Shown here piece after piece: positions 1 through 12,330 of a stretch of 64,000 nt of DNA (positions are counted from its first letter, which is position 1; each line of letters starts with the position of its first letter). Position numbers and translations under genes: made by a program. Location of the stretch: positions 4,618,001 to 4,682,000 of the forward strand of contig JAMPIT010000890.1 of the NCBI GenBank assembly GCA_026261815.1, in the 5' to 3' direction. The notes beneath the pieces are model-generated. The model did no database searches and was not told the origin of the DNA. It was given only the letters and a program-made list of their open reading frames with translations. This DNA is from Monarcha castaneiventris obscurior. Taxonomy: Eukaryota; Chordata; Aves; Passeriformes; Monarchidae.

Positions 1-435
1 TGTTTCCCCTGTTATTTGCAGTATGTCATGATTTATGCCTGTTCGGATGGCAGTTTTAAATTTAATAATAGATCTGTCTTCCTACCAAATGTGGTATAGC
101 AGTCTCAATAAATTGGCAGCAAAATGTGGCAATTTACTGAGAAAGTTTTAGGTCACTGTCAGTCCAAAGAAGTTAAGGTCTATATTGAACACAAAGCAAA
201 GCACAAGTCAAAAGTGCAAAGTGAAATCTTCTTTTAATTATTTTGAAGTTTCCTTGGTGTTGGCTATTAATGCTAATGGAACTTCAAACCCTGAAGGGCC
301 TTCACTTGTAGAACAGGCACAGCTGTCATATCTTTACAAATGTGATTAGAGCTTTTTTTCTCTTTTTTAAACAGAGTAAGTTGTATTTTTCCGTACCATA
401 TCTAGAAAAAATAATCCACTTCTCCTTACTCTAAG
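1..435. other. Unique noncoding DNA
   Basis: A+T-rich sequence with no recognisable gene, repeat or structural RNA. Short frames only. It ends where a CR1 3' tail begins. Confidence 0.6.
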
Positions 436-506
436 CTGTTGTTGGGGTTGTAACTAGATGAACTTTAGGTCCATTTCAACCAAAAGCATTCTATGAACCT
501 ATGATT
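436..506 (+). mobile_element. CR1 LINE 3'-end fragment
   Basis: This is a short, diverged copy of the CR1 3' terminus. The order of landmarks is that of the avian CR1 tail: a 'ggggttg..actagatgaactttaggtcc' type segment followed by the terminal octamer-like repeat, here mutated to 'attctatgaacctatgat'. CR1 is a non-LTR retrotransposon that integrates as 5'-truncated copies, so a tail without a body is typical. The divergence suggests an old insertion. No coding part remains. Confidence 0.7.
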
Positions 507-3500
507 TTTACAATAGATGCAATGTAATGCTAGTTTAGATCTAGCTTGCTTATTGCCAGTAATAGTATGTTCACATATATATCTCCCTGCAGAATACACA
601 CTCCCATCACTCTGCCTTTAAACAGGAGCTCCTTACTGTAAATTACACTAAAAATCTGACCACTCTCTCTGATGCCTCTGTGTGAACAGAGTTCCTTTGA
701 AAAATGCTCATCACCACATCCATTGAAGCTGGAAAAGGTATGAAGAAAGAAACATCAGAAGAAAAAGACTGGCTTTGGACATATATGTTTATAAATTCAG
801 TTGCATTTTTTCTCTTTCTTTGACAGAGAGGAAGCACCTCATGATATTTTTTTTTGCCTTTTCACAGACTTTGCTATCAGACACTTGGTACCTGTTTCTG
901 CCAAAGACAAAACTGGTTCAGGCTTTTGTGGCCCATCTGAAATGTAGTCCAGGTGCACCCTTAAATACAGGGGATCCTTTTTGGTCAGTTCACTGGGTAG
1001 AAATGAAGAGGGAGATCCAAAGTTTGGAAAATGCAGGAAGTCGCATTGGAAGAAAAGTTGTCTTTGTGATGGGATAGTTAAATTGACCAGATTTAAAATG
1101 AAATAACAAGATAGACTAAAAGAAATTTTTCAATATTTGCAATGTATACATGTTTTTCCTGTGACTGAAAGGCATAAAGATTATATGACTTATCTGCAAT
1201 ATCTTCTCTTTTACATGTTTGGGCTAATTACCTAGAAAAATTGGTTGATTCAAACTGAAAAACATTTTACGAGTATTTAAAACAAATCTTATAAGGTCTG
1301 TCACCCAGATATATAAAAAGAAGCAAAGACCTATACCTTTTTCTGTTTAAAAAAGCAGCTGAAAAGTGTTACCTGAAGAAGAGACGCGGCCAATTATTAC
1401 CTCTCAAGTTACAAGACACCTGATGAACAGTAGCAACCAGCCATGTTCATACCTTTTACTTTAGACTAACATGAAATAGTGCAGCTGAGCTTCTCCTTCT
1501 TTCACTGCAGAGTGAATTCAACATTTAGTTGGATTAATTTGTATTTGCTGTGGGGATCCACATAGACAGCTCCTTCAACAGTTCTTCCTGCTCAAAGAGC
1601 AATTTGCTAAGCCATGAAAATTTGCTTGTGTGCCTGAGCCAGTGACAAGCTAAATGAGGAAATATTACTTCAGCATGCCACCTCTTATTAGGAGTTCATA
1701 ATTAGCAGGCCACTTGGACAGCCTCTTGCCAGGGACAGCATGATTACCATCACTTACAGAAGGAAGGCCCCAACAGATGATGCTGCTAATGCATTTCTTA
1801 TCTAACACATCCAAGATTAATGTACAATTGCAGTGGGATCAGCTAAAATCTGCTTAGAGAGGAACCAGAACTTGTTTAATTGACAAGAGTTTAAGGGACT
1901 ACAAAAGCTAATGCTTTCCAGTCTTTTCACACAGCAGTCAAAAGGATGCCTCGTGGTTTAACAGTAGTGCTGCTCTCTAGCTATTCACACAGTTCCACCC
2001 TTTTTATGAATGTTCTCACCTATCTTTTACAATATTGAGCAGTAATAATACCTCTTTCAGCCTCTTCTAGTTGTTTTAGGAAGAAAATTATTCTTAAAAG
2101 TGCCATAATTAAACAGAAGCAGGGAGCAACTGAACAAACAAACCATTAAATTGCATTGAAATATGCTGTCTTCAATGGCAAAATCTAATTAAGGTTTAAA
2201 CTGCAATGTTAATTGCACAGCACTGAGATTCACCATGCATTATGGGTTTATTATCAGTTTTCTGACGAGTAATGTCAGAGGCAAATATAACTTCTGGGAG
2301 CCATGTTAAGTCCATGGAAAAGGACTCAATTACTAGCAGGAAAATATTTGCTTTATAGCCAGTATAGGCCAGAATATCTGAAGATATCTTAGTAAGAGCT
2401 TGGGAACATAGAGCACCAAATAAAACACAATGTAGCAGTTCTATTACCTTCAGAACTATTTATATTGCTTTTCAAATGTAATCATCTCAGCATAGTTTGG
2501 AGAGGAATGAACCTGCTGTTAACATTACTGCAAATAACCTAAGATTCTAAGAAATAACATTAACAAAATGAAATAATCAAACCAAATAATTTTTTCATGA
2601 AATTTAAGGAAAAAAAGAAACTCCGTTCTGTGTCAGCACCACTGAATCCTCAGTGAAGGGCAACATTTCAGACCAGATTTTTGCTTGGTTACTTTTCCTA
2701 CATGAACATTTTTAAAGAGGAGAAACATTCTTTCTTGTGTGCATTTTTGCATTATTTTTGGCTCTCAGCTAATTCATAATATGGAAAACTCCAACTGAAG
2801 CCTAATACTTAGGAATCTGATTATCTTTTTCTTTTATAGAGACTTAGTTTAACTAAGGCTCAGCTCCTTAAAGGCATTATGTCCTTACTTACTTCTGAAG
2901 TCAGCACCAAAATATCTTTGAGGATTTAAGTCTTAAGCATCTATGCTACATCTAGTAATGAGATTCCTGTGCCCAGATAAAATTGACACTTTCAATTTTC
3001 CTTCCCACTGCTTTGAACATTCACTCCTATACACAGGAGTTTTTCATAAAACCTCTTAGATGAGTGCAGGTGACATGACTGGATTCTGTGACAGTATTTC
3101 AGAATTCCTCATTTAATGTCATTTGCATACCACTGATCACATCTTGTTAGACATAGGTGAAAAATGGATGTAGTGCATTCCATCAAAATTAAACATGTAC
3201 ATGAAAACTGGACAATACTTTAGTTACAAAGTCTCTGCTGAGTACTGCAACCTCTTTTTGACAATTTTCAGGGAAGGAATTTCATTTGCATTGTAGACAG
3301 GGGAAGTGTTATTCTTCAGGTTGATCTGTTGACCTTTATCCGCAGGTGAGTACTACTGTTGTTGCAGAAATACATATGTGATTTTCAAACTTCTGTTTTC
3401 CACTGAAGGAAAAGAAAGAAGTTTGCTTCTGGAAGCTGAATAAATCCCATGGAAAACAAGGAGTGCTGGAGGAAACTACATACAAATGGAAAATTTCTCA

Positions 3501-3977
3501 TACCCCAGAAGGAATCCTGCAAATTGCTCAATAGAATAACCCATACACTGACATTTTTCATTCACAAAAAGAATCAAGTTATTTCACGAATGATTTTTGA
3601 AAAGAAAATAGAACTAAATTCACAGCTAATACTCCTTGCAATAAATTATTCAGCCAGATCCGCTTCTTTTGTTACCAAAACAACATAGCTATAAATAGCT
3701 CTCCTCCATAGCAGTAAAGTTTTTCACCAAAAGAAGTACATTTGAGGAGTGTAACATCTCTTGTGTCTGTGAATGACCCATTTAATGATGTACTATTAAT
3801 ATAGCCTGTTTCTTGCATCCTGCTTAAAGCAGAATTGATCAATACAAGCGGATTAACAGCTCAATATATAAAACAATAAAGATGTAAGTATCACAGGTAC
3901 TAATTATGCATATATTTGAAACTTTGTCTCAGAGGGATACCAACTGCTCATCAAGTGCTAGTCCAGCTCCACAGTTT
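507..3977. other. Unique noncoding DNA, possible conserved elements
   Basis: No gene or interspersed repeat is recognised. The stretches at about 1630-1870 and 2060-2330 have mixed, non-repetitive composition with several homeodomain-type TAAT/ATTA cores and octamer-like words, a texture often seen in vertebrate conserved noncoding elements. This cannot be tested from one genome. The frames at 775-1077 and 3449-3688 show no recognisable protein family. Confidence 0.5.
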
Positions 3978-4115
3978 TCATAGAATCATAGAGTGGTTTG
4001 GGTTGGAATGTACTTTAAGGATCATCTACTTCCATGGGCAGGACCTTCCACTGGAACAGGTTGCTCAGAGCCCCATCCAGCCTGGCCTCTTTTGTCTCCC
4101 CCCCAGGATATTTTG
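3978..4115 (-). mobile_element. CR1 LINE 3'-end fragment
   Basis: Reverse-complement CR1 tail. It begins at the element's 3' terminus with 'tcatagaatcatag', followed by 'gtttgggttgga', a degenerate 'ctttaaggatcatct' block, the 'catgggcagga' block, and 'ggttgctcagagcccc', which precedes the end of ORF2. Similarity fades after about 4100, so the 5' side is truncated. A 91-residue plus-strand frame across it (3916-4191) is an antisense artefact of the element. Confidence 0.88.
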
Positions 4116-7100
4116 GATAAAATGTAGAGCAAGCTGTACTCCTCAGCATGAACCAGGAGGCTGGGAAAACCTGGCATCCATCACTATTTAAGAACAGAAG
4201 ATGGGGGAAAGTAGGGACGGGAGATTATAGCAATGAATTAATGATATCAATCCCTCACAAAGGTTCACAGATTTCAAATTATCCTGTCTGCATAGCTGAC
4301 AGCTGACAGCAGCTGACCCTGAAACACATCAACTAGCCCATAATATCAGATGAAACTGTAGCAGCACTGTTAGAATCCTATCGAATTTAACATCGGAATG
4401 TCCTTGAGCTTAGTCCTGCCTATGCTAATCCAACCACACAGCCCTGGCAGAGAGTTAACAGCCTTGCATTCAGAAAGTCTTTTTTTTTATTTTTTAATTT
4501 TTTTTATTACTTACCTGTGACCTATTCTGCAGCCTTCACATCACACTAGATGGAAGGACTATGCACGTGTTTTCGCAATGTTCTATAAAGCATTATGAGC
4601 CTCATTCAATTAATTAACTAATTAATTAATATTAAGTTGTCACACAGCCAGCAAGTACTGTCACCGTTAGAACTGAAAGTAACTGCAACTATACTCAGAA
4701 GATGGCAGCTGCCAGAGGGGACTAACTAACAAGCTCTTTAAAATATGCTAATTTTAAATTGAACTACAAAAGCAAAATTCATAGTTCATGCAAAAGCAGG
4801 AAACACTTCCTTTCACATGCAAACAAAACTTTCTAGATTGGTGTAGAGAGCAAATGTCCCCCAGACCTTACTAAAAGGAAATTTTTAACGGAGACATCAA
4901 CTCAAACACTTCCATTCCAGGCTAATTTAGTCCAAGAACTTGCACAACTAGTAAAAAGAGGTGAGGCAAACAGCTACTTACGCTTCTGAACAAACTGCTA
5001 TTATCAATTCTCCAGGGGGGTGATCTTTCTGAGAAAGATTTCAAAGAGTGCATAAATGAATCTCTAGTTAATTTTTTCTCTAGACAGAATATGACTGGAG
5101 TGGGAGACATTTGGAAGTTTTTGCCTTTCATAACATATACAGTACAGCAAAAAAATAGGAACACTCTCATCATGTCAAGATATTCCTGTAAACAACTGCT
5201 TATTTTTTTCTGAATATACTTGCTGCTAGAAATCCTCAGAGTAAAACTATTAAAAATAATGGAATACCAATGTTTGTTTTATTGAATAATTCTTTAATGC
5301 CATAGGAGGAATTATCAATTTTATACCAGGATCTCAAGATGATAAAACCCTCTTTGTTTTTCTATCTATGCTGGCCTTTACATGCCTAGATAAAGATGCT
5401 GTAAAAAAGATACGTCTTGTATCCACTATATTGCACAGAGTATTCCTCTTTGTTCCAGTTTTTACTGTTTTCTGGTCCCAGCTTGTGACAAATCACAAAT
5501 TTCATTCCTGCATACCTGTTGGGCTTTCTTCAATAATAATTAATCATCTTTCTGTTGCCTTTAGGCATGTCCTCTCTTCTTAGGTAATTATTATCCACAT
5601 GCTCAGGAAGATGCTACATGTTCCTTCTGTTCCTTGTGCACCCATGCTAGAAACAAAACCTTTTTTATTTAGCATGCTATTAGTTTCAAGAGAAGTTATT
5701 TTTGCCTTATAGAACTGGTAAAATAATCAATACTCTGTAAAATGGGTAGAATCTTGCTCTTTCATTAGAATTCTGACTGTTTATTTATTACTTAGTTTGT
5801 TTGTGTATTATAAGTATTTTTTTTTATGAGAGAGATATATGGAATGCCATGTTTTGAGGTATAGGGGTTGTTGTTTTTGAAAGGATATTGATGTAGCAGT
5901 ATTTCATTTGAACTTTAGTGCAGAAGCTCCATCACCCAAGAACCATAAGAGATTGATATTTTTCTGAAATGCCTGCACACACATTTAATGGGGAATCTTT
6001 ACCAAAAAACGCCAACCCAACATATCCTTCCCCTTATCTATATTTAGATATATATTGAATGCTGCCAATTCTTTGAAATTTCCATAAAATTTTCTCTGAA
6101 TGTTTAATTTTGAAACAATATGCTCAGAAATACCACATTTTCATTCCTAAAATAAGTAAAACTTTTCAGCTGTAAGCATTTAGTTTAGAAATTTAAATGA
6201 ATGCATAGTAAGACGATAAAAAGTTACCATAATTGCTAGGGCTAATTTTTTATTTCAGCTGTTTTGTTTTTTCCCCTTCAACTGTTCAAGTCACAGAAGC
6301 CTACAAGATTTCAACCTTTTATCCTGATCCGCAATGTGATTTTATTTTTAATCCCAAGTCTTTACAAGGAGCTGGAAAAAACTTCCCTTGCCAGGATATA
6401 ACCTTGCAGGTTACAACAGGCCCACCTCTGAGCAAGGAGATAGAAAGAAAGAGGTGATGGGCTCCAAGGGAATAGCGGGATTACAGTGGGAGAGATCAAG
6501 GGAGACAAGCAAATTCTTATCTTTGGGATGGCTCCTGAGGAATAAATGGTCACCAAATTCCTAAGAAATGTTTTCCACAGACTGCATGGTGGGAAGGAGC
6601 TGCTAATTTTTCATGTGAGAACACCAGTGATTCCAGCCACAGCTAAAAGGACAGTGGAAAAGCACTGAAAGCAGTACTGGGCAGTAGAAAATGAGACAAT
6701 GACCTCATTACAAAGTGCTCCACAAAGGCCTAATTAAAGTCCCACAGGCTTTTACAGTTTTTCTTTGCTTTTTGTCCCATCCCACCAGGAACATTTTGTA
6801 AATCCTGCCTTGTCAGCTTAACACATGGGACAAAAATGCATCAAAGGCTTGAGTAAACTGGGTTTTATGGTGTTAGCAAGATTATGGCAGGATTTGTTGC
6901 TCGAGGAAAGTGGATCATTCCCTTTCCTTTGTGGGTGATTTGCATTACAAATATCTTTCCTTATGTTACAAAAGCTGAATTGAAATCCCAAGCCAAGAAA
7001 CTGACTTCCAACCTCTCTGAAAGCACAAGAACCCTTTCCTGAGGTATATTTTTATGGCTTAATTTCTAAGATTTTCAGTGATCCAAATGTGCATCACACT

Positions 7101-7679
7101 GAAACCAAACAGTGTTTTTTACATGATTGTCTCAGGTCTAGAATTAACCGATGCCTTTGAGAAGTTCCTGTTATTACATGCCCTGTGGTGACACTTCACT
7201 GAGTGACAATTAGCACTAAGGACCAGCCCAAGGCATCTGTGAGGGGAGTTTATCCTGGGAACCACTGCTTGCTTCCCTACTCCAAGGATAAGGGCCAGAG
7301 CACAGGTCCTGGAACAATCCCGAGGCAGACTGAGAGCAAATCTGCAATAAAAGTGCAAGTAGCACCCATTGTCCATCCTGAAATGCCAACTGGCATTGTA
7401 TACCAGGTTTTGCAGTAGGAAACCCAGCCATATATCTCCCAGTAAGGTTAGAGCTTCTATTTGGCAAATATTTCTTTGTGTAGGCTACTTTAGCAGTCAC
7501 TTTCATAACATAATTTCAGACCTGGAAAACATCCAGAGCTACAGCTTTACCCTTTGTTTGGAAAAAACAAGACATTAAACCAGCTGTTCAAAACTGACCA
7601 CAGAAAAAGGAAACTTGAGGAACTGTCTGAAGGATTTGATCTTTCTTACTTCAGGCACAGACAATGCACTTCTTCCTTG
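4116..7679. other. Unique noncoding DNA
   Basis: A+T-rich sequence without recognisable genes. It contains a TTAA/TAAT-type tandem tract near 4606-4632 and T-rich runs near 4482-4505. The block at about 6700-6960 is less A+T-biased, with homeodomain-like words ('cctaattaaag', 'cctcattac'), and could be a conserved element. None of the short frames resembles a known family. Confidence 0.5.
4606..4632. repeat. TTAA-type microsatellite
   Basis: Short imperfect tandem run of 'attaattaact/attaattaat' words. It is a simple-sequence repeat with no sign of function. Confidence 0.75.
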
Positions 7680-8007
7680 TGAGGGGAAAAGGAGGGGCAG
7701 ACATTGATCTCTTCACTGTGGTGAGCAGTGACAGGACTGGAGGGAACAGCCTGAAGTTGTGCCAGGGGAGGATTAGGCTGGATATTAGGAAAAGGGTCTT
7801 CACCCTGAGGGTGGTTGGGCATGGGACCAGGATCCCCAGGGAAGTGGTTGCAGCACCAAGCCTGACAGAGTTCAAGAACCATTTGGAAAATGCTTTCAAA
7901 TATATGGTGTGATTTTTGGGATGGTCCTGGGGAGAGTCAGAAGTTGGACTCAGTGATCTTAGAGGGTCCCTTCCAACTCAGGATATTCTATGATTCTATG
8001 ATTCTAA
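7680..8007 (+). mobile_element. CR1 LINE fragment, ORF2 C-terminus plus 3' UTR
   Basis: The best preserved CR1 piece of the window. A frame ending at the TGA at 7910-7912 reads the C-terminal end of the CR1 ORF2 endonuclease/reverse-transcriptase polyprotein: 'SDRTGGNSLKLCQGRIRLDI', then 'VFTLRVVGHGTRIPREVVA', then 'PSLTEFKNHLENAF'. The family's 3' UTR follows ('ggactcagtgatctta', 'gggtcccttccaactca'), and the element ends in tandem 'attctatg' octamers at about 7985-8006. Everything 5' of the last ~80 codons is missing, as in most CR1 copies, so it is dead. The CR1 stop codon sits where expected, giving strand and boundary with confidence. Confidence 0.95.
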
Positions 8008-9914
8008 ATTGGTTAAATTAAATCTTTAGCACAGAATTCTTTCTACATCCTAGACATCACTGCATAAGATGTATTGGACCTTTCTGAAAAGACATATTTT
8101 TCTCCTATGTCTGCACAGTATAGCAAAGCCTAAGTTTGTCTCTGCCCAGTGAATGTTTTCCATTTTATTTGTTGTTTTCCACACCCAGAACAATCCATCC
8201 AGGGGAGCTCAAAGTGTAACAGTGTCATTAAGAATGGTATTTTCATATGCACCAGTAACATTAGCCAGCCACCGTTCCTATTGACTTCAGAACTAAATCA
8301 AGGCCAAATCACTTTTTAAATACTACTAACATGTTGTTTTCAGTAGTGTAATTCATGAACATTTCATTAATCCTCCTTGAAATTGCATCTGTGCATTACT
8401 TTGCTGACCTGTTACTTTTAGCTACCCCTCAGTTACTTTCAAATCCCACGCTATATATGCAGAAACATTTTGTTTCTGCTTCAGTCATCTTGTCTTCTTA
8501 TATCTAGTGTAATTAATATGTTTCCCTAACTCTTACATAATAGAAAATACACAGAAATAAATTATCACCTAATGCATGGAATGTCTCCTCTCTGAGGAAA
8601 ATATAAATAGATACAACAGTGCAGTTTGGAAAACAATCGAACAGGTGTATGACAGAGGTACCTAAAATTATAAGCATATGAGTTATGTGAACTGGGAATA
8701 AATATTCATTGTGTTTTGCAGCACACCAGCTATGGGAAGCAAATGAAATTTTTGGGGAATACTGTTTCACACAGCATATAGTTACAGCAGGAGACTCCCT
8801 ATGACGGGCAGTTGTTGAGACTGAACAGAATTCAAGAAAAATTAATGAAAAATAAAGTATTACTGAGGGCTAAGAAAAACAAAAAGCTGGAAAAAAAAAG
8901 CTATATTACTTTCCTTAGCCACAGACTGTGGGAAGATGGAGGAAGTAAAAGGAAAAGCCTAATCCTATTCTGTGTGTTCCCAAATGTCTGGCCACTGACA
9001 GAGACAGGTAGAGAGATGGTTTGAGTCACTATAGCCATTCTTTTTAATGGATATTTTAAAATTTAAAGTACTTAAATCTCTGATTCTTTTCACTAAATAA
9101 CTGCAAATGACACTTCTCTCTGTGGGATACGGTAAACACGCTGCATTTCTGGAGTGCCAAAAAAGCATTCATTACCATGCAGGTGTGTGTCAGCTAGTAC
9201 ATACTGTGTTTGTCACACATTATACTGGAAGGCAGGGAGGTTAATGACAAATATGGCTGAAGATGTGAGTAAATTACTGAATAAATAGGAATCAAAAGTT
9301 CTCATTCTGAACTTAATGGACTCGGTTCTTTGCAAGTAGGACAATGTAACTACTAAAGAGTGGGATCGTGAATTAAGAAACAAAAGAGAAAAAGTCTTGT
9401 GAATCAAGGGCAAATAACATTCTCAAGGTGTTTTTTCTACTCTTAAGTTCTAGTTTTTATTAGCAATTTTGTATGAAGCCTCACAAATGCAACAGTCCAC
9501 TAGTGATTCTATTTTCTTGTCTGTTCCACCAATACATCCATCTGAGGTATGGGATCATTAAAAAACATTGGCAAAACATTAGGTTGTCTGATTCTATCCT
9601 CAAAGTGGTTCTGCAAGGAAAACCAACCTTGTTTGGTTGTTCTGAATCTGGTTTTCAGCAGAGTTCGAGTAAAAAATGCCTATTTGAGGACAGTTGAGAA
9701 CACGTTGGAAATTGCAGAACTCAGGACTGGATGAGGTTAGGAATTGACTGACAAATCAGGTTGTAGCATATGTAAAGAAACACAAACACAAAAATATGAA
9801 ATTGTTAATTTTGACATAAATTTCTTAGATATTTCCACTCACCAATTCAACTTTTAAGTGAAAAACAGAAAAGTACCAAATCTCTTTTCCCTAGACGGTG
9901 TGATCAATGGTGAG
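8008..9914. other. Unique noncoding DNA
   Basis: No gene, RNA or repeat is recognised. The lysine-rich frame at 8812-9024 reflects A-rich sequence. Nothing supports it as a gene. Confidence 0.55.
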
Positions 9915-10040
9915 AGTTTGAGGATCTAAACTCTGTTTCTGACTTTGCCACAGACTAGCTATGGTTTTGGTAAGTCTCTTACTCCTTTTGGGCATCAATA
10001 TTTCAGCCTCAGGGTAAAAGTACTTCCCTAATCCATCCTT
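9915..10040 (+). mobile_element. MIR-type SINE relic
   Basis: The order of words follows the MIR core SINE in sense orientation. First comes a 'tctgactttgccacagactagctatg' region corresponding to the conserved 'tctgccacttactagctgtg' core. It is followed by 'ggtaagtctcttactcc', 'cagcctcagg', 'gtaaaa' and 'gtacttcccta'. MIRs are tRNA-derived, L2-mobilised SINEs that were active before the amniote radiation, so a badly eroded copy fits a bird genome. The A/B-box tRNA-like head is too decayed to see. Confidence 0.6.
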
Positions 10041-11994
10041 CTTTTCCTGATCATAAATCACTCAAAGAACCTATTGCCCACTACAACAGGAAATGTAACC
10101 CAAGGATGTTCAGGATTTGGTTTCTAGCCTTGGCTAGCTTAGATTTGAACTCATATTCAAATATCAAAAACAATCCATGATATAAAATATGCTGCAAAAA
10201 TAAATGTTAGCATTGCAGTCCAAATTAAATTATTTGGAACGATAACAATTAAGCGGCTCACCTTATCAAAATGACCTATGCTTCTCTTAGAAAACCAACT
10301 GCTCGCTATTAGTAAAATGAATATCTGAGAAATTTCTTTGAAATTTTTTGTCATCAAAACTTCTTTTCTGTGAAGTATCTTGATTTTGATGAAACTGCAA
10401 TTTTTGATGGAGGATCATTGTCGTCTAGAGGATCCAGACATTGCACCTCATCCTTCTTCTCTAATCTAGACAAGAGGAAAAAAAATTCTGCAATCTTCTC
10501 CATTTTTTCTGCTGACTGGGACAGTTGTAAATGGGCTTAATGATACTCTGGGACTCCCAAAGTCCAGGAAAATTTCCATACATCTCTGCAGAACGACTAC
10601 ACAGTGTCCAATGGAATTGCTCAAGGGCACAATTTGAAAGTCTTTACTTCTCAAAAGTAATGTAAAACATGCATGGAGAAAAATTTTCTCTCTACTCCCC
10701 TGCTCCTTGTGAACCTTGATGATAATGGGGAAAAGATAGAACTTTCTTTTTTCCCCTCAATAAATGGCCATAGATTTATATGATTGAGCTCACTGTGAGA
10801 GGTCTGGGCTGACAGGAGTCAGCCAAATTCACATTTCCTTCACACACTTCATGCCAGCCTCCTGCTGATCTCTGCTCATTCTGATGTCTGGGGGACCCCA
10901 AGGAAGAATGATGAAGATAATGCAAAACACAAACACTACACCAGAGAGTGGAAAAAAGACAATTAATGTATTTACTTCTCTGCTATGCTGACAAGCACAA
11001 ATACCCCAAATAAATATATTAAATAATTCAAAAATTAAACTTAAAAATACTGTAGAAGTCTGATTCAAAAAACCCAAAAAATCTAATAACAATTTATACA
11101 GTCCAGTAAGTCCCAATGGAGGAGGGTATGATTTTTCAGCTCTTTCTTTACAAAATATAAACATTGGAAGACAGAGGTCCCCAGTGAACCAGGGAGAGAT
11201 CTGGGGAAAAAAACCCATCTAGTGCTTCATCGACTGAGAGACAGTGCTCCTGAACAACATCACTAATGTTGGGAATGCACTGAATAATTAACCTTTCCAT
11301 TAACAATCAAAGATAACTATAGGAAAAACTTGAGAACCCTTGGCTTTGCCGAAGGCTAAAGAGCAAACTCAAGAGTTCAATGAGGTCCTTCAAATGCAGT
11401 ATTTATCTGACCTAGTTCAGACTGGTACAATACACACACCTGGCACTATCTTCTTAGTCAATAGGGAGAAATATTTCTCAATTCCTTCATTCCCAGAAAG
11501 AAATCCAAAACAGGCCAGCTGGACTGCTTTTTTAAAGTGCTTGTTTCCGGGAATATTAAGCATGACTTGAAAACTGTCTCAGAGACAGACATCTGCTCAG
11601 TAGCCATTTGAGATTATTTGACAAATCTTACTGAAAGTGATGTCAAATAAATGTTTATAAAGGCCTATTTGTGGGCATTATTGTGGTTAATTAAGAAAAT
11701 AAAAACAAAGTTAGGCTTCACAAAGAAACAAATAACTTCCATAGATCACATTGAAATATAATTCAATATTTCTTTGCTATAATAAAGTAACTTTGGGACA
11801 TACTCAAAAATATTCTGATGACAAGTAGTTTCAGGGTCTAGTGTTTTAATATTCAAGCAATGTTAATTTTAATATCATTTCTCTGGGTGGGGGCATGAGA
11901 TTTATTTTTCCAGGATTGCAGGACTGTTCTCTCTTGCTGGAACAGAATGATTCATTTCAAGGGGCCTGAATTACTTTGATGCTCGGAGTGATGT
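10041..11994. other. Unique noncoding DNA
   Basis: A+T-rich with no recognisable feature. The 129-residue minus-strand frame at 10829-11218 is strongly hydrophobic, but this follows from the A-rich plus strand (TTT/TTC/ATT codons on the minus strand). It lacks any family signature. Confidence 0.55.
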
Positions 11995-12330
11995 TGAACT
12001 CTGGCCTGTTCCAACAGGTCTGCCTTTTTCTTGTGATCAGGGCTCCAGACCTGGATGCAGTACTCCAGGTGGGGTCTCATGAGAGTGAAGCAGTGGGGAA
12101 GAACCATCTCCCTTTACCTGCTGGCCTTTTCTTTTGATGCAGCCCAGGATACACCTGGCAACTACACTCTCCAGGGTACAACTGGCTTTCTGGGCTGCAA
12201 GTGCACATTGCCAGCTCATACCCAAATTTCCATCTGTGAGAATCCCCCCATCCTTCTCTGTCTTTATCTGCAGAGCTGCTCTCAATGCGTTCTTCCCCCA
12301 GTCTGTACTCATGTCTGGGATTTGGAAACA
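11995..12330 (-). mobile_element. CR1 LINE fragment, decayed reverse-transcriptase C-terminal region
   Basis: Read on the minus strand this is CR1 ORF2 downstream of the RT palm, spread over more than one frame. It runs '[18 protein letters not shown]', then 'QCALAAQKA' (about 12184-12210), then 'ILGCIKRK' (about 12127-12150), then a '[15 protein letters not shown]' segment near 12000-12050. Frameshifts separate the blocks. Between ALAAQKA and ILGCIKR lies about 27 extra bases that look like a tandem duplication of the junction (two related 'gccag.tgta.cctgg' words), in frame. Both the catalytic part and the 3' tail are missing, so the fragment was cut on both sides after insertion. Confidence 0.88.

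Noticed and set aside
7119..7506. Several overlapping 70-96-residue frames on both strands
   Set aside because: Mutually exclusive short frames in a locally stop-poor stretch, with no recognisable product.
10829..11218. Hydrophobic 129-residue minus-strand frame, possibly a membrane protein
   Set aside because: Hydrophobicity follows from A-rich plus-strand composition. There is no family motif and no splice or promoter context that would support a single-exon gene.
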